Positions 61,101-64,000 of a DNA stretch of 64,000 nt are shown piece after piece. The position numbers and the translations under genes were made by a program. Position 1 is the first letter of the stretch. Every line of letters starts with the position of its first letter. The notes beneath the pieces are model-generated. The model saw nothing but the letters and a program-made list of their open reading frames with translations. It was not told where the DNA came from and did no database searches. This DNA comes from Hyposmocoma kahamanoa (Eukaryota; Arthropoda; Insecta; Lepidoptera; Cosmopterigidae): contig NW_020653851.1 of the NCBI RefSeq assembly GCF_003589595.1, positions 21,627,260 to 21,691,259 on the forward strand. The letters are read 5' to 3'.

Positions 61101-63584
61101 ATCTAATTATTTGTTGTGAATCGGGTTTTGTTCATATTTAATTATACATATTATTACAATATTACATTCTTAAACAGTAATTTATAAACGTTTGACATAA
61201 TCCTAATGGTATTCTTTTTAATAACATTGGATGTACCCACAATTTTCTTTTCTTCGTTTGCTTCCTCTTCCGCCTTTTTAAAAAGTAATACATTATTATA
61301 ATTTCATCTTCATTCTTCTTCATTCATGCTTCCAAAAGAACATAGAAGCGATTGCAGTGCATCAAGCGACTCTGTCGTGCAAACGACAAGGCGGCTGCCG
61401 TGAAACGCTAAATTGTCGTCACGATCTAGTGAGAACAGGCTAGACGCGACTGTCGTCCAACGGTAAATAAAACGGTTTGACATAATGGGAACGCCCCCTA
61501 AGAAGAACGAGCAAGAATCTCTAGGGATTGCTCTTTTCAAATAAACTTAAATGCTATGGAATACACTTTGAATAATACTTGTGTGGAATTTAAACTCTTG
61601 TTGTCTTTCCAAACATATTTATGTAACACATACTCTTCAATTTTGTAATGGGACTTTTCAATTACATACTTTTAATGCAAGTGACTAGAATAGAGAAAGG
61701 AATGTTGAGGTGGTTTGGGCATGTAGAGCGGGTAGGTGTAAGAAGAATTGCCAAACAGATTTATGATGTGAATGTTGAATGACTTACCAATGTAAGTTTG
61801 GTCAATACCAGATGACAGACAGACCGACAGACACCAGACCAGTGATGTCCTCAAAAAGGTTGAGATCCGAAGTGACAAGAATAAAAGAAGTTGTATGAAA
61901 AGGGTCGATGACGTATGTGAGGCTCGAGTGTTGTGTCGGGATAGAGTAAAGTAATGTTCCGTGGTCTCTGCCTACCCCTCCTGTGACTAGGGCATGGCAC
62001 TTATGTATGTGTTAATGTAAGTTTTAAACTTAGGAAATGATAACTTTAGTATATGCTCCGGAATCTTATTGCAAACACGTATACAGTTCCCCATAAAAGA
62101 ATCGTTTATCTTAGTTAAACGAAAAATGATGGGACCGCGAGTTGGGACTTTGTTCTAAGGTTAATATTATGGATATCTTGTTTCTTAATGGAATTATGTG
62201 TATTTTTACGGGCATACAAAATATTTGAGTAAATGTGTTGCGATGCCACGCCAACTCGACCGTAAACGTTACGGCGAACCGCAGGGAGGGCACGGTGCTG
62301 CAGCACGTGGGCGAGGCGGCGATCGCGGCGGGCCCCGCGGGCTACGGCGCGGCGCTGGCCGCGGCGCGGCGCTTGGCGGCCATGCGGTTCGCGCCCGCGG
62401 CCGCGCTGCTGTCGCACGCCGCCGCCTTCGCGCACGCGCACGCCGACCGGAACACGCGCCGCGGCCTCTTCGCCGCCGCCGCCACGCACTGCCCCGCCGA
62501 CGGCATCGAGGACATCCTGCGCGCCAGGTCGGTTCCTCCATCGAATATCGTCACAACAATCTTGTTCAAATCAACCCCGTGTGCGGCGCGACGTAACTGT
62601 TACAGAAACGTTCGGGCGTTTATGTCGGCCTCGTAATGTATGGCTACATATAAATAACTTTATCTGTCACTATTCCCATGTGTATTTAGGGATTACGCCT
62701 CATCAGAAAGCAAAACCTCACATAGGAGTATAGAGCTTCGACACTCTTCGTCAACGAGTTGCTCAGGTTGTTACAGAATTGGCATTGAGGGGATTCTGCC
62801 CTTCTCATGAGACAGTAAAATTTATTTAATGGAATGTGACCAGAACGCAGTCTAAGAGCAATTATTAACAGTGACTTTGATAGGCTACCCTCCTCTAACT
62901 GTTTCGTTGTTTTAATAGCAGTACTGCTTCTTGTGAAAGAGTTTTTCCAAGGAAGTACTACCACATGACCTATTTCTGCCGCCGAGCAGTATTACTCAGC
63001 ATCACTGTGTTCCGGTTTTGAAGGGTAAGGGTGCTGGTGAAATTACAGGCACATGGGACTTGTCAACTTATGTCTCAGGGTGACGGACGCAGAGTCAATG
63101 ACCTTTGAACTTCACTGCAACTGTTATGGACAGGCGTGTCGCTTGCCACCAGGCGCACGACTTGTTCGTCCCGTCACTTGGTATCATAAAAAAACCCGTA
63201 AACTCTCACTCCTCCCGCACCGCGCAGGTGTCTCAGGAACCAACTCAGTTCAGCGCCTATAGTGATATTTGGTCCTTCGAGACAGGATGAAGCGTCTAAT
63301 AAGCCATAGCCAAAAACTCGCCATTTTAATTTTTTGCATGTTTTCTTCAGTTTCCTAAAAATAGTTATTTCGTCACTTAATTATGAGAGTGCAATATGTA
63401 TCCCTCGAGGACTAGAATATGAATTTAAATTACCTGTACGCTCACGAACGATTTATTTGACTTATGCAGACTAGCGCTGGAACTGGAAAGCCTACAGCAG
63501 ATGGGCATGGCGATTAGAGGAGACCACGATGACGACGAGCGCTGGCCTTCTTTCGACGACGAGTTCTCCGATGCCATTACGACG
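24655..63584 (+). CDS. NBAS: NBAS, NRZ/Dsl1 tethering complex subunit (partial at 3' end)
   Basis: Neuroblastoma-amplified sequence protein: with RINT1 and ZW10 it tethers Golgi-derived COPI vesicles at the ER, and it has a reported role in nonsense-mediated decay. 26 exons seen: 24655-24726, 24888-24985, 25051-25184, [one missing], 32785-32879, 34104-34287, 34523-34678, 34955-35185, 36060-36164, 37207-37293, 37377-37574, 38618-38743, 40895-41018, 42325-42464, 43649-43789, 45508-45680, 46556-46645, 47425-47653, 49659-49814, 51758-51894, 53010-53195, 54572-54674, 55506-55705, 57677-57789, 58776-58908, 62285-62527, 63470-63584. Every border is GT-AG and phases agree throughout except across the missing exon. 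About 1,256 codons are present, roughly half of the 2,371-residue human protein. Identity is secure from collinear family similarity. Confidence 0.94.
25465..25797 (-). mobile_element. R1/Jockey-type LINE 3' part, cut off by an insertion
   Basis: Minus-strand remnant with AEALYSYVRSCFLMRS and a CCCCTCAATGCCAATTCTG block. It continues at 29441 beyond a 3.6-kb composite insertion, shown by comparison with the uninterrupted copy at 62625-62905. The 13-bp ATAGTAAAACTTA ends it at 25785-25797. Confidence 0.8.
26391..26396 (-). terminator. Poly(A) signal overlapping the DD82E transposase stop
   Basis: The minus-strand TAAATAAA merges the TAA stop (26394-26392) with AATAAA. Confidence 0.6.
26392..27906 (-). 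CDS. DD82E transposase, two exons, full length
   Basis: DDE transposase that would cut and paste its own element at TA sites. Exons 27906-26823 and 26645-26392, joined in phase 1 across a 177-bp intron with T-rich acceptor, give 445 residues with no stop or frameshift. The start is MSKRGRALNS, where an HTH (about residues 38-60, SALGIGKRTVHTII) begins the binding region, followed by a nuclear-signal-like RKRKKSK (76-82). Catalytic residues by count: D181 (FIDETW), D271 (IIMDNASYH), E354 (YNAIELIWAQIKG); 82 residues lie between the last two. An open extension upstream to 28017 has no family character and is left out. Absence of lesions plus perfect terminal repeats suggest a recent, possibly active copy; activity itself is inference. 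Confidence 0.9.
29205..29432 (+). mobile_element. 228-bp MITE with 8-bp target duplication
   Basis: Starts CATTGACTTACAA and ends with the complement; flanked on both sides by AGTAAAAC (29197-29204, 29433-29440). A second 228-bp copy in opposite orientation is at 48484-48711. The 8-bp duplication fits hAT or P-type elements; the terminal bases do not decide which. Confidence 0.9.
29441..31000 (-). mobile_element. R1/Jockey-type LINE, reverse transcriptase end and RNase H, decayed
   Basis: Reading down the minus strand: 30964-30569 is the RT C-terminal part (KIYYLGLWLDSKLLWNSHI), 30515-30045 the following segment (LRKLDLLQNKALCICGGFIRTTP, VMECELAIPPLAVRR), then an RNase H domain at about 30030-29640 (YRIFTDSSKDINGVGVAFYD, IMRAELFAIVEAL, VILTDSKSAL), and RLSKSLLIIALRPHSGHIPL at 29520-29440. 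Stops and frame changes show it is dead. Its 3' part lies at 25465-25797. Confidence 0.85.
31486..31885. other. Assembly gap (400 N)
   Basis: Exactly 400 N inside the NBAS intron that should contain a missing exon. The round length suggests a placeholder, not a measured size. Confidence 0.99.
31886..31990 (+). mobile_element. LINE C-terminal fragment at gap edge
   Basis: The translation begins IEGREGRGRLRKK, like the Gly/Arg-rich tail common after the reverse transcriptase of RTE-type LINEs. The gap therefore abuts repeat sequence, a plausible cause of assembly failure. Confidence 0.45.
33575..33875 (+). repeat. GACGGGACGAAC-type repeat, near-complete copy
   Basis: Runs from TATAATATCAAGTGACGGG to AGAAGCTCTACTGCTAC, about 300 bp. 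It is the best full-length example of an unclassified family present at least 14 times here, in both orientations. I see no inverted repeats at its own ends and no clear pol III boxes, so SINE or MITE status is open. Confidence 0.8.
35695..35845. repeat. ACACATAGGAAATGAAAC repeat
   Basis: About 150 bp bounded by ACATAGGAAATGAAAC and, inverted, GTTTCATTTCCTAAGT, around GGGCCCGAAACGTCGG. Related copies are at 44262-44400, 56790-56855, 23560-23740 and 10905-10985. The inverted ends suggest a small MITE. Confidence 0.65.
36715..37150. repeat. Inverted pair of GACGGGACGAAC-type repeats
   Basis: A plus-orientation 5' end (from about 36720) and a minus-orientation copy ending TTGTTCGTCCCGTCACTTG at about 37137 face each other, so transcripts across it could form a long hairpin. 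Confidence 0.65.
37985..38325. repeat. 11-bp minisatellite GAGTGCCTTTG, split by a SINE
   Basis: Units of roughly GAGTGCCTTTG lie at 38008-38033 and resume at 38258-38325 (about six more units). The gap is a tRNA-derived SINE at 38045-38250, so the SINE landed inside the array or the array grew around it. Confidence 0.75.
38045..38250 (-). repeat. tRNA-derived SINE, CCGTGGCCGAA family
   Basis: On the minus strand: CTGCCTCCGTGGCCGAACGG (A-box region) then GGTTCGATTCCCGGGCC (B box), then a body with GTTTGTATGGCCTACATTTG, CCATGGCACCCGCGACACAG and CCCTAGTGCGGGGCTATG. The tRNA-like head has drifted in the anticodon arm and sits on a SINE body, so it is not a functional tRNA gene. Confidence 0.85.
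38362..38490 (+). repeat. GACGGGACGAAC-type repeat, partial
   Basis: Holds AGTGCCACTCAGAGCTTTAA and GATCTGAGGGGCACTGCCAC. Confidence 0.75.
38755..38885 (-). repeat. tRNA-derived SINE, CCGTGGCCGAA family
   Basis: Begins 12 bp after the NBAS exon 11 donor; head CTGCCTCCGTGGCCGAACTG and B box GGTACGATTCCCGGGCC on the minus strand. Confidence 0.8.
39937..40044. mobile_element. 108-bp Harbinger-like MITE with TTA duplication
   Basis: Ends GAGTGGTT and AACCGCTC, flanked by TTA at 39934-39936 and 40045-40047, the PIF/Harbinger signature. Confidence 0.65.
41762..42278. mobile_element. 517-bp TA-flanked MITE with about 50-bp inverted repeats
   Basis: Ends TTTGATTTTTAGTTCGGGAC and its near complement, TA at 41760-41761 and 42279-42280. 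The interior is homologous to another MITE family (42884-43369, 48923-49430), which has different ends. Confidence 0.85.
42884..43369 (+). mobile_element. MITE with ATCGAGTATATAACCAGAAA-type ends
   Basis: About 486 bp, inverted terminal repeats of about 30 bp (ATCGAGTATGTAACCAGAAA left, complement of TTTCGTCTCTGTTTCTGGTT right). No coding capacity. Confidence 0.8.
44535..44765 (+). repeat. tRNA-related repeat, TGGCTTAGTTGG family
   Basis: Decayed single unit of the family forming the array at 25.8 kb; contains GCCAGGGCTGGTAGCTGTAA and a mutated tRNA-like part. Confidence 0.7.
45177..45440 (+). repeat. GACGGGACGAAC-type repeat
   Basis: Begins GTGACGGGACAAACAAGTCG and ends near AGTACTACCCTGGACGACC, upstream of NBAS exon 15. 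Confidence 0.8.
46247..46440 (+). repeat. tRNA-derived SINE, CCGTGGCCGAA family
   Basis: Plus-strand copy: CTGCCTCCATGGCCGAATGG, B box GGTTCGATTCCTGAGCCGGG, then the same body. Further copies: 590-712 (minus), 47735-47875, 52065-52215 and 53460-53585 (plus). Confidence 0.85.
46790..47055 (-). repeat. GACGGGACGAAC-type repeat
   Basis: Minus-orientation copy with CACCTTACCTATTTCTGCCG and ACGACTAGTTCGTCC landmarks. Confidence 0.75.
48484..48711 (-). mobile_element. 228-bp MITE, second copy, 8-bp duplication TTGTCAAC
   Basis: Inverted relative to the copy at 29205-29432 and the same length. TTGTCAAC stands at 48476-48483 and 48712-48719. Confidence 0.9.
48715..48905 (-). repeat. tRNA-derived SINE, CCTTCGTGGTCGAG family
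   Basis: Minus strand: ACCTTCGTGGTCGAGTAGC, then GGTTCGATCCCCGGCCGGGT and a body with GACAATGTAGAAGAG. A third tRNA-headed family, distinct from the other two. Confidence 0.75.
48923..49430 (-). mobile_element. MITE with ATCGAGTATATAAC-type ends, second full copy
   Basis: About 508 bp, inverted relative to 42884-43369, same terminal repeats and interior. Confidence 0.8.
50215..50490 (-). repeat. GACGGGACGAAC-type repeat
   Basis: Minus-orientation copy, diverged; GCAGTGGCAGTGCTCCTCAG and CCACCAGGCGCACGACTTG landmarks. Confidence 0.75.
51094..51258. mobile_element. 165-bp TA-flanked MITE
   Basis: 34-bp inverted ends with three mismatches, sharing GTGTCGTGACGCGTCAG; TA on both flanks. Confidence 0.75.
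51301..51590. repeat. Foldback with 92-bp arms and flanking 36-bp direct repeats
   Basis: Arms 51301-51392 and 51499-51590 are complementary apart from scattered mismatches, with a 106-base loop. Outside them, the same 36 bases (ending TAGTCGAGTTAGCCACCATG) occur at 51258-51292 and 51593-51628 in direct orientation. Confidence 0.8.
55030..55380 (+). repeat. tRNA-related repeat, TGGCTTAGTTGG family, single unit
   Basis: Longest lone unit in NBAS introns; body then TTCCGTGGCTTAATTGACAT and GTCGGTTCGAATCC, then a T-run. Other single units: 1240-1440 and 1770-2050, both in an RPN2 intron. Confidence 0.78.
56998..57179 (-). mobile_element. GC-rich retroposon fragment with 15-bp target duplication
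   Basis: 182 bp of GC-rich sequence with a T-run at its left end (a poly(A) tail on the minus strand), flanked by GACGTGAAAACAGCC at 56983-56997 and 57180-57194. The body (GTTGAGTCGGCGCCGTGGGA) looks like an R1-type LINE 3' untranslated tail. Confidence 0.88.
58060..58320 (+). repeat. GACGGGACGAAC-type repeat
   Basis: Starts AAGTGACGGGACGAACAAGT. Minus-orientation fragments flank it at 57955-58045 and 58350-58470, making a three-part palindromic cluster. Confidence 0.78.
59170..59480. repeat. Foldback, arms of about 138 bp
   Basis: Arms 59170-59306 and 59342-59480 pair across a 35-base loop; both carry GGATGAAG(A)AAA and its complement, and the TCAATTAATTG motif, which repeats outside both arms. 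Confidence 0.8.
59630..59780. mobile_element. 150-bp MITE
   Basis: Inverted ends of about 33 bp sharing CTTACCATGAACTCTTATTA. No target duplication could be fixed. Confidence 0.7.
59935..60478 (-). mobile_element. CR1/Jockey-like LINE, copy 2 (3' end only)
   Basis: Begins with three GTCAAA units (a TTTGAC tail on the minus strand). Encodes MVPRFRLTKVNNSFMGNCI and IPEHILSLSFPKFKNYIK. Close match to the DAP3-intron copy. Confidence 0.85.
60742..61497 (-). mobile_element. Harbinger-like element, second copy, nested in LINE
   Basis: Ends GGGCGCGTTCCCATTATGTC and complement. The interior carries TCGCTTGATGCACTGCAATC-type sequence (complement) shared with 20790-21397, in the opposite orientation. 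Confidence 0.78.
61677..62012 (+). mobile_element. RTE-type LINE C-terminal fragment nested in CR1-like copy
   Basis: Translation VTRIEKGMLRWFGHVERVGV is the usual post-RT motif. TTTTAATG on the left and GTTAATG on the right are a likely short target duplication. Confidence 0.7.
62625..62905 (-). mobile_element. R1/Jockey-type LINE 3' fragment, uninterrupted
   Basis: Encodes SLSKSLLIIALRLRSGHIPL followed directly by NKFYCLMRRAESPQCQFCNN. It shows the pre-insertion order for the split copy at 25465-31000. Confidence 0.8.
62925..63190 (-). repeat. GACGGGACGAAC-type repeat
   Basis: Minus-orientation, near full length, ending CGACTTGTTCGTCCCGTCAC. Confidence 0.8.
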
Positions 63585-63627
63585 GTGAGTTTACTTTGTA
63601 CAAAAAGCAACGCTGTTGTAAACCACT

Positions 63628-63649
63628 ATAATAATAATAATAATAATAA
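63628..63649. repeat. AAT microsatellite
   Basis: About seven ATA units just after the NBAS exon 26 donor. Confidence 0.85.
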
Positions 63650-64000
63650 GTTTATTTTTCTCACCACAATATACAAAATACATTGGCATAATATCCAAAA
63701 TAAAATATATAAAACAATAAATTATACTGTGGGAGACTGGTGCCTAAACTAGACGTATGATCTGTATTTCAGGTCACCAGGACTCCACCCCTTGGAAGAT
63801 ACTTGTTATTTTGAAATATGTACCAGTACATTGACAATTGTAGTAACTAACTTACCTATATATTAAGGTTTTACAAAGGAACATAAAACAATATAAAAAA
63901 AAACTGTTTATGCAGTGTTACTTTGGTTAGTATAGGAATTGTGTATTTGAAAAATTTGGGGGTGTGAGTGTGTGTGTATGTAATTATATGTGTGTAAATG

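Larger units (their letters stand above)
60646..62255 (-). mobile_element. CR1/Jockey-like LINE, copy 3, split by two insertions
   Basis: Pieces 60646-60741, 61501-61676 and 62016-62255 are one LINE end interrupted by a Harbinger-like element and by an RTE-type fragment. The last piece stops about 30 bp from the NBAS exon 25 acceptor (62284). Confidence 0.8.
38618..63584 (+). other. NBAS: NBAS exons 11-26, linker and Sec39-like helical region
   Basis: Exon 11 gives NYAEALALADTFNLDSDLVYQ and QQWRKNPVSTEAIQKYL; exon 12 HQCVDRLPETVPAAKELLHFG; exon 15 LPETINPIDYQHLLPV; exon 17 LDNIMFYLLTLDTLIYD; exon 22 LVSQASREYFNSASSLTD; exon 24 ICEDRMTLIDECLKSDKNGY. These follow the order of the Sec39 domain of human NBAS. 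Exon 25 (62285-62527) is about 81% G+C and encodes an Ala/Arg-rich helix run; exon 26 ends DDEFSDAITT in phase 0 and the gene continues off the right edge. Confidence 0.92.

Noticed and set aside
62115..62636. Several overlapping GC-rich open frames on both strands around NBAS exon 25
   Set aside because: They are shadows of the GC-rich exon; only one frame continues NBAS in phase with matching family sequence.

Overview
The window is animal nuclear DNA, almost certainly from an insect and most likely a lepidopteran. The protein-coding genes are conserved metazoan housekeeping genes split by GT-AG introns. Introns and spacers are AT-rich and full of SINEs, MITEs and decayed LINEs of kinds I associate with moth and butterfly genomes. 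The lepidopteran assignment is inference; the animal and insect assignment rests on gene structure and protein similarity recalled from known families.

Five host genes can be rebuilt with consistent splice phases. (1) Minus strand, left edge to 9533: ribophorin II (RPN2; OstDelta in flies), a subunit of the ER oligosaccharyltransferase, 9 exons seen, 3' end off the window. (2) Plus strand, 9896-10440: mitochondrial ATP synthase subunit g, 2 exons, complete. It is head-to-head with RPN2 across a 362-bp shared promoter region. (3) Minus strand, 10632-17727: DAP3/mRpS29, the GTP-binding protein of the mitochondrial small ribosomal subunit, 8 exons, complete (371 aa), convergent with subunit g. 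(4) Minus strand, 21511-24115: URI1, the unconventional prefoldin RPB5 interactor, 3 exons, complete (449 aa). (5) Plus strand, 24655 to beyond the right edge: NBAS, the ER tethering subunit of the NRZ/Dsl1 complex, 26 exons visible, about 1,256 codons. It is head-to-head with URI1 across 539 bp. One NBAS exon, between 25184 and 32785, is missing from the visible sequence; the 400-N assembly gap at 31486-31885 lies in that intron.

Mobile DNA fills the rest. The most notable elements are: an apparently intact two-exon IS630/Tc1/mariner-group transposon with a DD82E catalytic triad (26027-28575), with perfect 33-bp inverted repeats and a TA target duplication; a DD41D Tc1/mariner-like element with inverted repeats of about 475 bp and a single-base frameshift (18033-20436); and a three-unit tandem tRNA-related repeat (about 364 bp per unit) that carries a 13-bp target-site duplication inside a LINE and was itself later hit by the DD82E transposon and an 8-bp-TSD MITE. 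Others are Harbinger-like non-autonomous elements built of CGTCACGA-type palindromes, several TA-flanked MITEs, large foldbacks near 51.3 and 59.3 kb, and at least 14 copies of an unclassified repeat beginning near GACGGGACGAACAAG.

Functionally the host genes are not a pathway. RPN2 and NBAS both act at the ER, and subunit g and DAP3 both act in mitochondria, but the arrangement looks like ordinary housekeeping clustering with two divergent promoters. I see no CRISPR array, no bacterial-type operon, no true tRNA or rRNA gene, and no convincing new multi-gene system. The unusual content is in the transposons and their nesting history.
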